This document shows positions 32,808-43,941 of a stretch of 64,000 nt of DNA, one piece after another. The DNA is from Gautieria morchelliformis (Eukaryota; Basidiomycota; Agaricomycetes; Gomphales; Gomphaceae), in assembly GCA_015179125.1 (NCBI GenBank), contig WHVA01000019.1, positions 372,001 to 436,000 of the forward strand, read 5' to 3'. The notes beneath the pieces are model-generated. The model did no database searches, was not told where the DNA came from, and saw only the letters and a program-made list of their open reading frames with translations. Both the position numbers and the translations under genes were made by a program. Position 1 is the first letter of the stretch. Each line of letters begins with the position of its first letter.

Positions 32808-33857
32808 TTTTATGATTAAAATATTAGATTGTGCCTTTAGCAAACAGTTTCTATTGCTTAGCGGTTGGGACCACTATGTCTGTCCCTCTCCTGTGTGCTG
32901 ACTAAGCCTCTCGAGGCGCGTCTGGCACTGATGGACGTTGACGAGAGAATGGTCTCGATCTAAGGGATAACTAAATCAAAAGGCTTCGCTTTTGAGGTAG
33001 TCTAGAGTAAACAGTAATAGTGAACTCTCAACGAAGAATTGGAGTAAACTATCGAGATCTGAGTTCTGTAGCTATCGAACAAGACTACAGTGATTTCAGG
33101 GGGTGAAACAGTTGATTCTGGATGATTGATTCATACATTCTTAGTAGCTATTTATGCTATACTAGTGATAACTATTAGTGTTCGAGATAGTGAGTCAATG
33201 GGTCGAAAAACTACTTGTAACTAGAGGGGTGACTAATTATAGTCATAAAGTCATGGGAGTGATGGGGATAGTATCAGGGTTGTTAAGCTTTGGAATAGAA
33301 TCTTGTACCTATTATACAAAGCCCCTGTCTACATGGTGTCAAGATAGTAGTCAGCTGGTCGTGTCATGGAGCTCAATAGAAAATAGAAATTAAATCTCTA
33401 CTGCCTAGCATAAATGCTAGGCTTGGTGATGGGGCCACTGTCTCTGTGCCTCTTCTGTGGGGCAGCTGATTGAGCACACGTATTAGGAATGACATTCTGA
33501 AGTCATTCCGCCACGTTCGGTGCTCCTGCACAGTCCACACTCCTCTGCAGCGTTTGGTGCCTGCACCTCCTCGGTGCCTGTGGCCTGGCGCCTGTTGATG
33601 TCATGGCCGATGCCTTCAGTCGATAGGCGCGTTGTCTCTGATCGGCCGCATGTGGGCGACGCCCGTATCCCTGTATCTTATCTAATCTGTAGATAAGATA
33701 GCCATTCGTGATGTCGTGTATCTGTCGTCTGTGTCGATGTCCGTCGTAAGTGTCGTTCCTATTCTTTTTAGTCGTTTTTCTTTCTTTCTTTTATTAGCTT
33801 CTTTGTGTACATAGATGACTTAAAATAAAATAGTTGCGCATATCATAACAATTTACA
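32808..33857. other. No gene; possible LTR of the minus-strand Gypsy3 fragment
   Basis: Immediately 3' (minus strand) of the Gypsy3 third ORF is a purine tract, then TGTAAATTG at 33857, so at least the right end of this stretch may be an LTR. A perfect 9 bp-arm hairpin GCCTAGCATAAATGCTAGGC lies at 33403-33422. A short plus-strand string near 33590-33627 reads VDVMADAFSR, the end of a Gypsy RNase H, but it is too short to annotate as a gene. Confidence 0.35.
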
Positions 33858-33868
33858 CCCTCCCCCTC

Positions 33869-35430
33869 TATGAACAACTCAAGAGTTGTAGAGGTCCTCC
33901 ATGATGGAGTCCTTGAGTGATTCCAATACAATGACCTCGGCATTGTATGGGGCTGGCGGAGCATGAGACTCCGCCAGGGGCGCCCCATATCTGCAGAGGT
34001 GTTTGGGTGCGGCAGCTCTGCCTCCTCACCCACAGCGGGGGTTTCCGCCTGGTCGTCGGGGCCGGTGTCCTGGCGGAGCATGGCCTCAATGGCCGGGTCA
34101 TCAGCCGGTGGGGGCGACCGGATGCTCCGAGTTCCTGGTCAAGCTGGGCATGAGTGAGCGGCAGGGGTCTCATGTGGTTGATCAGTTGAGCCAAATAAGT
34201 TGAAGAGCCTCGACTTGAGGGGTGAGGCGACCCCTTTGGTTCAGGGCACGAGGGCCTTCAACCACATCCAGACGTCCATATCTGCGAGGTTGAGGCTCCC
34301 ATCCGCGTTGTCACAGATGTCCGAGGGTATTCCTTCTGGGTTGTGGATCCAACCCTTCAGGATGGCCACAATATCGAGCAGGGTACCCCTCACTATCACG
34401 AAACAATCCCATTTGGGATTGCAAGCGCGTTGCTTGTGCTCGATGCGCTTGAACACGCCGATCATCTCGCATGTCCGCAGATACTGCGGCATGTCCTTCG
34501 CCCACAGCCGGAGCTCAACAAAGCGTGCGTCGTCGAGCGGGCAGACGTCGTACCACTGCGTACATCACTGCGGCACATTTCCCATGGGGTGTGGTAGGAA
34601 GTCTGTCTGGGAGATCAGCGGGTCTCCGAGCGGCATGATCTCCCCTTCCCCAGGTAGGGAAGGTGAACTGGCCCCGCCACTGGTAGCAGGTGCAGGTCCA
34701 CGTGCAGGCCAATGTACTGGGCCTTGACCATCGCTACCTGCCATTGTAAGGCATGGTCGTTAATTGTGTGCAACGGTGACGCCACTAGGTACATGCTGAT
34801 CGTGCATTCCTTTGCAATGGCTAGGCCATTGTACGTGTTGGGGGTGCTGCGCAACTTCTTGTCTTTTTGGGTTGCTCAGCTATGTGCTGACCCCTGTCCG
34901 GGTCGTACGTCTTCCAGATGGAGGAGTCGTATTCCCATCCGTCTGGGATGTCATCGTATGCCTGGTTGGATGGCGCACTCGGCCCCTCTGTTGATGTGGG
35001 CATGGGGGCCGATATTCGGGAGGCTAGTCCCAAAGCTGCCCATGCTGGCAAGGGCGCTGTCATGCGCAGAGATGATGGGCCGGCCACTGAATCAGTGGCT
35101 TGGTCTTGGCGCAGCCTTTTCGAGGCTGCATTTGTGTGCTGGAGTGCCTTCAGCTGCTCCTCCAGCTCTTTTACTTTGGCGTGCTCGGCATCGAGCACGT
35201 TGTCGTGGCTTTCAACCGCACATTCTAGACCTTTGACCTCCTTCTTGAGGTCATGGATGTCCCATAAGGGCTCCACTTGCGCGTGACGCGGTATGGCCCT
35301 TGGGAACTACCCCCGGCCTGCCTCGATGGCATTGCTGATGTCCTCATCCTTCAGCTTCACATTTCGCGTGCTCATCGTGGCCTGCAAGTGTGCGGAATAC
35401 ACTGCGCAAGTGTCGCAGTCATCCGGGTGG
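33869..35430 (-). pseudogene. Gypsy third ORF (coiled-coil protein), second copy, fragment (Gypsy3)
   Basis: Minus-strand copy of the protein encoded at 41748-43716. It has VEPLWDIHDLKKEVKGLE, a heptad-rich coiled coil (AEHAKVKELEEQLKALQH), KRLRQDQATDSVAG, then YNGLAIAKECTISMYL, NPKWDCFVIV, DNADGSLNLADMDVWMWLKAL and a final SLKDSIMEDLYNS-like end near 33890. A purine tract and TGTAAATT follow at 33857, as after the plus-strand copy. The coding is split by stops and frameshifts. Its 5' side is cut at about 35430 by a Helitron fragment. Confidence 0.72.
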
Positions 35431-35431
35431 A

Positions 35432-35765
35432 TGATCGCCAGAGCATCTTGGGAGGAACAGTTTCTCCAAAAATCTTGTCCTTGACGATCTAGTCAATGAG
35501 GTGTTTCTTTTTGAGGTGAAACACCCGCAACACCAGGTCAGGTCTGTCCTGAGCACTTTGTCCAGGGAGCAACTCGGCTAATATCTCGTCCCACTTTAGA
35601 TTGGCAGTCATGGTAACAAAAAAATCAGGGGGACCCTTCTTTGTTGTAATGCCTAGGGAGTTCTGGCAGTTTTGATTCATGTCCCGTGTACTTCCTTGAA
35701 ATGTCGCAGGCAGAATGACCTTTGTGCGCAAGCTGTTTGTATCTCCCATGTCATTGTCCATGCCT
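35432..35765 (-). pseudogene. Helitron Rep-domain fragment
   Basis: Minus strand: TKVILPATFQGSTRDMNQNC, then GPPDFFVTMTANLKWDEI, LLPGQSAQDRPDLVLRVFHL, KKKHLID, a stop, and VKDKIFG. This is the N-terminal Helitron-like (Rep) region with the PDFFVTMT-N-KW signature. The fragment sits between a minus-strand Gypsy third-ORF fragment and the plus-strand Gypsy1 gag and truncates both. The HUH tyrosine region is absent. Confidence 0.78.
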
Positions 35766-36650
35766 CCAATAAATTCGATGTGGTCATGCAGGGCACAAAA
35801 ACCGTTCAGGAGATGCTGAACGAGCTCACAAAGTGGGCGGCACGTATGATACAGCCGCCGGAAGAGTACACATTCTGGAGACAGTTCATGTCCACGCTGC
35901 ATGAAAGGCTGCGCAACGAAGTCCTCAAAAAGGGCTATAACACCGAAGAGCTGCTGGATAGAGCAGCTCTTCGAGACGGCCTGCATGATCAAGGAAGCAT
36001 CCTGATACAACATGGGGATGCGCCGTGCAGAAAGTGCAGCTGTATCAGCGAACGCTGCCCGGCTTGCGGTGAGCAAGCTGGTGACACAGACAGGCCTGAA
36101 CACGCCTATCCTGTTCCCAAGGAATGGAGTGTCGCAGCGACCGCCACCCACACACCCAGCCCAAGCTGGACGACCACCCGAGGCCAAACAGCCTCAAGGG
36201 TCAGGATTGTCACTAAGGCCGTCCCCACCACCGAAGAAGGCGGAGTGCCCCTGGCTTAAGTCCAGTATATGGACAGCGGCCACAAGGCACAACGATGGCA
36301 ATGGGGATTCGGATGAGGACCCCAAAGAAAATTCTCTTCAACAGATTGATGAAGAGAGGGAGGGTGATACCCAACCCAACGAATCTCCGGAGAATGGAGA
36401 CGCGCCCGCTGAAGAGTGGGATCCAGAGCCATCCCAATACTATGAATGGGATGAAGAGGCGGAAAACACCGCCTACAGGTCCAGCGTGATCCTGATTGCA
36501 CTGGAGGACATGGCGGCATGCACTGGAGGACGACGCCACCACAAAAGTCATGGCGGCATGCATGTTGGTCACGCCAGGCAAGGCGGCCGAGCCGGTGTAT
36601 CACCACCAAAGCAAGAACAGGACGTGGCCAACACGCCCATGCGGTGAAAA
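35766..36650 (+). pseudogene. Gypsy1 gag (capsid) fragment
   Basis: TVQEMLNELTKWAARMIQPP, then EEYTFWRQFMSTLHERLRNE and VLKKGYNTEEL form the Retrotrans_gag-type capsid segment. A Cys-containing stretch and an acidic linker follow in shifted frames. The start is lost at the Helitron junction. Confidence 0.7.
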
Positions 36651-37107
36651 CCCTACCCTCTCGAGATACTGGGAGATAAACGGCGTGAAAGCCCACTGCC
36701 TGCTGGATAGCAGGAGCGAAGGGGTACTATGATACCCTGAATTCATGTGAGCCACAGGGATGAGAAAATTCACCCTGGAGCAGCCAATCACACTGCAACT
36801 GGCCTGCATAGGCACCTGTTCCACTATCAAGTATGGAATGAACACGACCATTAAATTCGGTTGCGAAACATATGATGAATACTTCGATGTAGCGAACATC
36901 GAATATTATGATGTGATCTTAGGGACACCGTTCCTAAGGAGATTTGGCATCACCCTGAACTTCTCAAGCCAAGGGACAATCTGTAAGGGGAACGAGATAA
37001 TCCCCATGGGCAAGGTATCATTCGAGGATAATGAGTCGCCGAACGAAGGCAAGGGGCCAAGGGTGAGCAGGATCACCCCGGTGCCGAAGCCAAACCTGGC
37101 TCATTGA
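36650..37107 (+). pseudogene. Gypsy1 protease
   Basis: WEINGVKAHCLLDSRSEG replaces the usual DSGSEG catalytic motif, so the active-site glycine has become Arg, and an in-frame stop follows. The flap and C-terminal part are readable: FTLEQPITLQLACIG, then YFDVANIEYYDVILGTPFLR, typical of Gypsy aspartic proteases. Inactive. Confidence 0.8.
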
Positions 37108-37182
37108 AGCCAGGAGGATGAGTCGCATAATGACTCCTGCTCGAACTCCCCCTACAACCGTAGGGAGAGGCGCTCTCACCTG

Positions 37183-38759
37183 ATGGTGAAAGTGATGGGT
37201 AAAAGAAAGGCGGTCCCGTGGCACGCGGGACCTAATAGACGCACACAGCACCTAATGGCTTCTAAGCAAACCACCACCGTCATCCCTCGCCTCCACGAGG
37301 AATGGATGGAGAGAATCAGTGACCTGGTCAGTGGAATCCTAGTAGAACTCCCACCATTGTGGGAGATCAACCATGAGATCAATCTCATAGATCCCAACAA
37401 ACACATGCGGTATCAACTACTGAAGGGCCCTGAACATTTCCGAGAGGAACTGGCCATGAAGATAGAACACTACACCACTGCAAAGTAGTGGATACCGGCA
37501 GTTGCAACAGGCTGTACCTATGCTGTGCGTGCCGAAGAAGAATGGTACACTGCGAACCGTCTTCGATCTGCGCCAGCAGAACGAGAACACTGTGAAGGAC
37601 GTTACACCCTTCCCAGATCAAGACATCATCCACAGCAACATGGCTCGCTGTCGGTACCGCACCAAACTCGATATGTCCAAAGCATACGAGCAGACGGATC
37701 CATCCAGATCATGTAGCAAAGATGGCCTTTGCTACGATCCTTGGCACCTTCAGGAGCCAGGTGATCCAGATGGGAGATTGCAACGCGCCGTCGACATTCC
37801 AACAGCTGATGACAGCCATCTTCCGCGGCTGCATAGGCCGCTTCGTCCATGTATACATGTATGACATCTTCATCTTCTCGCTCTCGATACAGGAGCACGA
37901 GGAGCACCTCTATATTGTCTTTGACAGACTGAGGAAGAACCACCTTTTTCTGAGCAAGAAAATGGTTGATCTCTATTCCAGACGAATGGAGTGCCTCGGC
38001 AACATCATCGATGGCCAAGGTGTACACACCGACGAGGACAAAATGCAATGCATTCACGAGTGGCAAAGGCCGCGGACGTTGAAAGACATCCAGTGTTTCC
38101 TCGGGCTAGTGCAATACCTGGCACACTACATTCCAGATGTTAGCGCATACACAACCCCCTTGTCGAGTTGTGCGCATAACAATCATCCATTCGAATGGAC
38201 CCCACTTCTGGACAAATGCTGGCAAAGCATTAAGGCGTTGGCCTGTAAAGCCCCGATCCTGCATCCAATCGACGCATGGTGCCCAGAGCCAATCTGGGTT
38301 ATCACCTATGGGTCAAAAGCCAGCGTCGGAGCAGCCTATGGCCAAGGCCCCGACTGGAAAACCTGTCGGCCAGCCGGCTTCTTGTCAAGGAAGTTCAGTG
38401 TTGCTCAGCAACACTACAGGACCCACAAGCATGAGACTATCGCCGTGCTTGAAGCTCTCATGAAATGGAAGGATAAACTTCTAGGACAAAGGTTCACCCT
38501 CGTCACAGATCACAAAGGGCTCGAATACTTCGAGACCCAAAAGAGCCTGTCTGACCACCAGGTAAGGTGGTGGGAATTTTTGTCCCACTTAAACTTCAAC
38601 ATGGTTCATGTTGACGGAGTGGAAAACAAAGTGGCTGACTGCCTGTCATGCTACTATGAGATCGACACGGGTGACAACAGTCACCTGGACCACGTCTTCG
38701 TGAACACTGACGTGCGCTTAGACCCGGAAGGCAAGCTACTGCCCACCGACCGATATTGA
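37183..38759 (+). pseudogene. Gypsy1 reverse transcriptase and RNase H
   Basis: VPMLCVPKKNGTLRTVFDLR, TKLDMSKAYEQ, FATILGTFRSQVIQMGDCNA, APSTFQQLMTAIFRG, then VYMYDIFIFS, where the first catalytic Asp of YMDD is Tyr. FLGLVQYLAHYIPDVSAYT follows. RNase H starts with VITYGSKASVGAAYGQG (the first Asp is also changed) and keeps HKHETIAVLEAL and TLVTDHKGLEYF, and VENKVADCLSCYYE. Stops near 37488 and a frame change near 37700 split it. Gypsy2 retains YMDD at the same position, so the change is a private mutation. Confidence 0.88.
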
Positions 38760-38986
38760 GCTGTGAACAGCAGCAATGAGATGGTCTAACCACCTTGTGG
38801 AGAAGACAGAGGTGTGGGTGCTAGAGTCTGCCACCTTGAACGAGGGCTCACAAAAGCCCAAGAAGGGTGCCACATCACGCGATGATGACGACAATGACAA
38901 TGTCTGAGTCATTGCCACAGGCAACGACGGTGCTCCACTGCGTCAGAGTGTCGAACAAGGCGTAGACCTGTCCAAGGTCCTCCGAG

Positions 38987-39965
38987 ATGCGTACCATAAG
39001 GACCCCATGTTCTCAAAGATCATGGAGCACAAGGAGGCTGATTGAAATTATCATTGATCGAGAACACCATATAGTGGGTCACTACGGCTATCTGAAGACA
39101 TCGAACTACATTCAAAGGTCATACTGGTGGCCGGGCATGAGCCCAGACATTGAGTCATTCTGCACATCGTGCACGAAGTGCCAGATCATGAAAACCAGGC
39201 CACAATGGCCCAAGGGTTTACTACACAGCCTACCCATTCTGGATAGGCCGTGGCAGTCAATCGGCATCGACTGTATGGGGCCCTTGCCCAAATCAAATGA
39301 CTATGACTACCTGATGGTAGTCATCGACCGACTACCGTTGCACGTCCACCTCATCCCAACAACGATGAGTGTGTCAGCCAAGGGAGTAGCCTGGCTGTTG
39401 CTGAAAGAAGTCATCCGACTCCATGGAGTCCCAGACTCCATTGTCTCACATAGAGACTCAAATTACACATCTATCTTCTGGCATGAACTACAGCGGCTCA
39501 TGGGGACTAAGCTCCTCATGTCAACTGCCTTCCATCCCCAAACGGATGGAGCGACCGAGCGCGCCAACTGCTCGATCGGACAGATATTGCGTGCTGTAGT
39601 CAGGGACGACCAGAAGGACTGGGCATCGAAATGCCCAATGGTCGAGGTTGCCCTCAACAGTAACGTCAGTGCAACCACAGGGTTCGCGCCCTTTGAGCTG
39701 AACCATGGCTATATGCCACAGATTGACCTACCCATAGCCACGGACACCCCATTTAAGCAGGTAGCCCGATTCACACATCAGGCCAGATGGAACCTGATGG
39801 CAGCACATGATGCCATGATTGAGCATCGAGTGACGCAAACGTTCCACGTAAACAAGAAACGTACGGCGAGCGACATGTACCTGGCCAATGACCGTGTTTA
39901 CCTGTCAACCCAGAACCTGACTCTACCAAAGGGAAGAGCCAGAAAACTCATGCTGCGGTATATTG
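38987..39965 (+). pseudogene. Gypsy1 integrase, interrupted
   Basis: HHCC finger (HHIVGHYGYLK...CTSCTKCQIMK), core with IDCMGPLPKSNDYDYLMVVI, then SIVSHRDSNYTSIFW, where the catalytic SDRD Asp is His, and FHPQTDGATERANCSIGQIL with the Glu. The C-terminal domain runs to LPKGRARKLMLRYI and is cut at 39965 by an LTR insertion. The remainder (GPYRVIKAHSKAS) resumes at 41239. Confidence 0.9.
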
Positions 39966-41238
39966 TGTCATGACGCATTTATTTACCATACTCAGATGCC
40001 CTGTTTTCCCATTTCTCACTCCACCTCCGTGTTCGTTCCGATCGCCCTCGCCGTGTTCAGCAACCGATCCTCGCTGTTCATGCCATTTACCATAGCCACG
40101 CCGTCAAAGCACGATCGACTTCTTTGGACTGACTTGGCAGTCATCGCTGAGCCTATCACCTCCTCTGCTCAACCCTCTTTCGATGATGTTCCTATGATCG
40201 GATTGTCATGACTTGTGTATTTCCTACACCTTGTTATCCCCATTTCCCCTTTCGCCACTTCTCCCCCGTGTTCGCTCGGCTTCACCCTCCACCTCGACCA
40301 CTCCTGCCCTATGTCATCTCTGTTGGCCCTTCCTCACATTTCGCTGAACAGCCACTCGCTGCTCACATCATTCGCCAGCAGGCACACCATCAAATCACAA
40401 TCGATATCCCTACCCGGCATGATGGCTCGTCAGTAGCTCCATCAGCTTCTCGGTCCAACCCCCTTTTGGTGTTCATATGAGCAGGGTGCATTCGCGGGAC
40501 GTCCTACCCATAGGTCGTGTGGGATCAACCCAGCAGATGAAGAACCCATGCATGGCGGTGTATATGCGGGCCCCAAGACATGATTTCATACATAGGTGCC
40601 TCCGCCACCTTTACTCTCCGTCATTTCATGTTCGCACTCTTCCCTCACTCTATTGTATGTTTATTCCATCTACTTAGTATTCATGACTGCGCACCCCTAT
40701 CCAACCCTGACTCACGATGGCCTCTTTCCTATTCGCTGATACCTTACGAGCATTCGATATAAGTAGTTTACATTCGCATGTATATTCCCCAGTTCAATTA
40801 TCATACGTCGTCCATCTTGTGCAAACTTGACCTCGCGGTGATCATCGTCTTGAGCCTTCTCCTGGAGATTTCTATCTTCAACCAGAAGAGGACTTAGGCA
40901 CCACTGGTGAGTTCTCATACTTCATCTTCATTACCTTAGCCTTTGAACTATTTTCTGTGCTGGCGGCGAAGGGCTCCGAAGGAGCACCTTCGCCGGCAAA
41001 GGGATTGTCGCTACTTAGACAACCCTTCTGTGACACCTTGCACGTTACATGGTCAAGTGCCACGGGCTATTTCGCTACGACTGTAGATAGGGCGAGCTCC
41101 GCTCGGGCAGCCCTCTTATCTTGTGAACATTTATTGGTTCACCTATTCGCCAAACGGCATACTTATTCGCACAAGTCATTCGGGCATTCGCTGTGTTCAC
41201 TAATACACGATATTAACGCCTAAAAACCAATCTTGACA
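39966..41238 (+). mobile_element. Solo LTR, 1273 bp, with perfect 5 bp duplication
   Basis: TGTCATGACG...CTTGACA flanked by TATTG (39961-39965 and 41239-41243), exactly inside the Gypsy1 integrase codons for RYIGPY. It contains an internal partial duplication: TGTCATGACTTGTG restarts at 40205. A related LTR copy lies at 43942-45182. No internal retroelement sequence remains, so it arose by LTR-LTR recombination. Confidence 0.88.
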
Positions 41239-41626
41239 TATTGGACCATACCGTGTCATCAAGGCACATAGTAAAGCCTCGATGGTGACCCTTGAGCTCC
41301 CCGATGAGCTGACAAGCCGTCGTATATCACAGGTCTTCCATTCAAGCCTCATACAACGATACGAGGCTAACAACGAGGATCTATTTCCTCGTCAGGAGGC
41401 CAAGTCATTCTATGACTTTGGATCAAACAGCAACGAGGAGTGGCTCGTGGACGAGATTATCGCACATCAATGGATAAACTCAACGGACCTGGAGTTCCAG
41501 GTCCGCTGGACCCTTGACAACGTAACATGGGAGCCCATGACGTCATGCAAGGATCTCGGAGCTCTAGATCACTATCTAGAGCTCCAGGGGGTGGGCAAAC
41601 CATGCGACCTCCCCAGACGCTGCTAG
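41239..41626 (+). pseudogene. Gypsy1 integrase end and chromodomain
   Basis: VTLELPDELTSRRISQVFHS and SLIQRYEANNED precede a chromodomain: EEWLVDEIIAHQWINSTDLE, FQVRWTLDNVTWEPMTSCKD, followed by LDHYLELQGV. Chromodomains at the integrase C-terminus target fungal chromoviruses to heterochromatin. The stop is at 41624-41626. Confidence 0.85.
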
Positions 41627-41747
41627 ACGTGTCAGTCACGTGCACACCACATGACGTGCCGGCCACAGTGCCATTACATAAATTTTCACCTCGGATCTTT
41701 CCGAGGCGCATCACTTCTTGGAAGCAACCACCACCATCATCTCCTCA

Positions 41748-43716
41748 CGATGATGCCATCCAAGGATGGAATGGACGTTGATCCGTCAACGTCCAAGCCA
41801 TGCTCAACGGCCCCAAAGCAAGGGGCCGCCAACATCCTACGAGCTCCAGTGGATCAAGAACACTGGATGATCGTAGGATGGGAAGACACATTGGCAATCG
41901 TCCACCCAGACGACTGCGACACCTGCGCGGCTTACGCCGTGCACTCACAGGCCGCAACATGCACCCACAAGGTGAAGCTGAAGGATGAGGACATCGGCAG
42001 CGCCATCGACGCAGCCTGGGGATGGTTCCCAAGGGCCATCGTGCGTGACACGCGAGTGGAGCCCTTGCGGGACGTCCATGAGCTCAAAAAAGAGGTCACG
42101 GACCTAGAGCGCGCGGTCAAAAACCGCGATGATGCGCTCAACGCCGAGCATGCCAAGGTAGAAGAGCTAGAGGAGCAACTCAAGGCGCTCCAGCTCACAC
42201 ATGCAGCCTTGAAAAGGCTGCGCCAGGACCCGGCCACAGACTCAGTGGCGGCCCATCACCACCTCAGGCGACGGCACCCTTGCCAGCGCGCGCAGCCTCG
42301 GGACTGGCATCCCGAATATCAGCTCCCACCCCAACATCAACAGAGGGGCAGAGCGCACCATCCGACGCGGTGTACAACATCCCGGACAGATGGGAGTCCG
42401 ACTCCTCCATCTGGAAGATGTACGATCTGGACAGAGCTCAGTGAATAGCTGAGAAGCCAAAAAAGAAGCGCAAGAAATTGTGGGGCACCCCCAGCTCATA
42501 CAATGGCCTGGCCATTGCAAGGGAATGCGCGATCAGTGCATACCTAGCAGCGTCACCGTCGCACACCATCAACAACCTGGCCCTGCAACGGCAGGTAGCA
42601 TTGGTCGAGGCCCAGTACATTGGGTCTCATTTGGACCTGCCACCACCAGCGGGGACAGTTCACCCTCCCTACCTGGGGGAAGGGGAGATCATACCACTCA
42701 GAGACCCACCGATCTCTGAGATGGTCTTCCTACCATGCCCAGTAGGAAAGGCACTGCAGCAATGTACGCAGTGGTACGACGTCTGCCCGCTCAATGATGC
42801 ACGCTTCGTCGAGCTCCAACTGCATGCGAAGGACACGCCGCAGTTCCTACACACACACGAAATGATCAGCATGTTCAAGCGCATCGAGCAGGGGCAACGC
42901 GCTCACAATCCCAAATGGGATTGTTTCGTGATAGCAAGCGGTACCCCACTCGACATCGCGGCCATCCTGGAGGGTTGGATACACAACCCCCAAGGAATTC
43001 CCACCGCCATCTGTGACAACGCGGATGGAAGCCTTAACCTCGCAGACATGGATGTCTGGATGTGGTTGAAGGCCCTCATGCCCTGGGTCAAAGGGGTTGC
43101 ATCGCCCCTCAAGTCAAGACTCTTCAACTTGTTTGGCTCGACTGACCAATGGTCGAGCTTTGTCGATGCCAGGGAGTGCCTGACGCCGCAGAGCACCAGC
43201 CTCTAGCTGTCCATCACGGGCCCATATCCCGTCAGAGGCAGGGCGGGCCCAGACATCCCGCTCACCGAGATCGCACGGTGGCTAGCCTGCTACGCTGGCG
43301 TCACCCGCGAGTGAGTGGCTCGCATTGAACAATATGTTCAATGCAGTCTCACCGGTGCCGCATTCGGTGCCGCCACCCAAGAGGGTCAGCAAAAGATCCT
43401 CGAGACCAGCCACGTGAGAGCCACTGTGCCACTGCCGCTCACTCATGCCCAGCTCAACCAGGAGCTCACGAGCATCCGGCTGCCCCCACAGGCCAATGAC
43501 CCAGCCATCGAGGCCATACTCCGTGAGGACACCAGCCTTGACAACGAGGTGGAAACCCCCACTGTTGGTGAGGTAGAGCCACCGCACCCAAACACCCCCA
43601 CAGAGATGGAGGCACCCCCGGTGGAGTTGCATGCTCCGCCGGCCCCTTATGATGCTGACATCATCGTATCGGAATCATTAGAGGACTCCATCATGGAGGA
43701 CCTCTATAACTCTTGA
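41748..43716 (+). pseudogene. Additional ORF of Gypsy1 between chromodomain and 3' LTR
   Basis: I do not recognise this protein. It starts MMPSKDGMDVDPSTS (the same start is kept at Gypsy2, about 45220). It has a Cys pair (HPDDCDTCAAYAVHSQAATC), a long coiled coil (LKKEVTDLERAVKNRDDAL, then EELEEQLKALQL), a basic stretch KPKKKRKK that could be a nuclear-localisation signal, and a globular C-terminal part (YNGLAIARECAISAYLAASP, PKWDCFVIASGTPLDIAAIL, WMWLKALMPWVKGV). A Pro/Glu-rich tail ends SIMEDLYNS. This copy has a frameshift near 42250 and stops at 42441, 43204 and 43312. With those removed the product would be about 650 residues. The position is that of env in errantiviruses, but no membrane segment or signal peptide is seen. 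Confidence 0.7.
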
Positions 43717-43728
43717 AGTTGTTCATAG

Positions 43729-43738
43729 AAGGGGAGGG
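43729..43738 (+). promoter_or_regulatory. Gypsy1 polypurine tract
   Basis: AAGGGGAGGG abuts the 3' LTR start TGTAAATAACC. The same arrangement occurs after the minus-strand third-ORF copy at 33857-33868. Confidence 0.75.
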
Positions 43739-43941
43739 TGTAAATAACCTATGTACATAGTTATTACCTAATACCATTGGGCCCCTTAGGGACCCACTGT
43801 ACAGTTCACGCGTGGGACCCAGCCAGCAGTCCCCATCGCATCTTACCTTATAACTGTCACTACGTAGCATTCAGAATACCACACATTGGTTAAGTTCTGT
43901 TGTGCCCTTGTGACAAAAGGATTAAGATCTACATCTTTACA
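43739..43941 (+). repeat. Gypsy1 3' LTR
   Basis: 203 bp TGTAAATAAC...ATCTTTACA; closely similar to 49988-50190 (minus) and the split solo LTR 27302-32807 (minus). Confidence 0.82.

Larger units (their letters stand above)
35766..43941 (+). mobile_element. Chromodomain Gypsy (Metaviridae) element, 5' truncated (Gypsy1)
   Basis: Plus-strand order: gag capsid, protease, RT, RNase H, integrase, chromodomain, an additional ORF, polypurine tract, 3' LTR. The 5' LTR and gag start are missing, replaced by the Helitron Rep fragment. A 1.27 kb solo LTR is inserted in the integrase C-terminus. Many inactivating changes are present: protease DSG to DSR, RT YMDD to YMYD, integrase SDRD to SHRD. Confidence 0.9.

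Noticed and set aside
33395..33425. TCTCTACT plus hairpin as a Helitron terminus
   Set aside because: The string resembles a Helitron 5' end, but the hairpin follows directly and no partner end or A|T flank logic fits; it may be chance.
33590..33627. VDVMADAFSR as a Gypsy RNase H end
   Set aside because: Only about ten residues match; insufficient to annotate.
41748..43716. Envelope protein in the third ORF
   Set aside because: No signal peptide or transmembrane segment; coiled coil and basic stretch point elsewhere.
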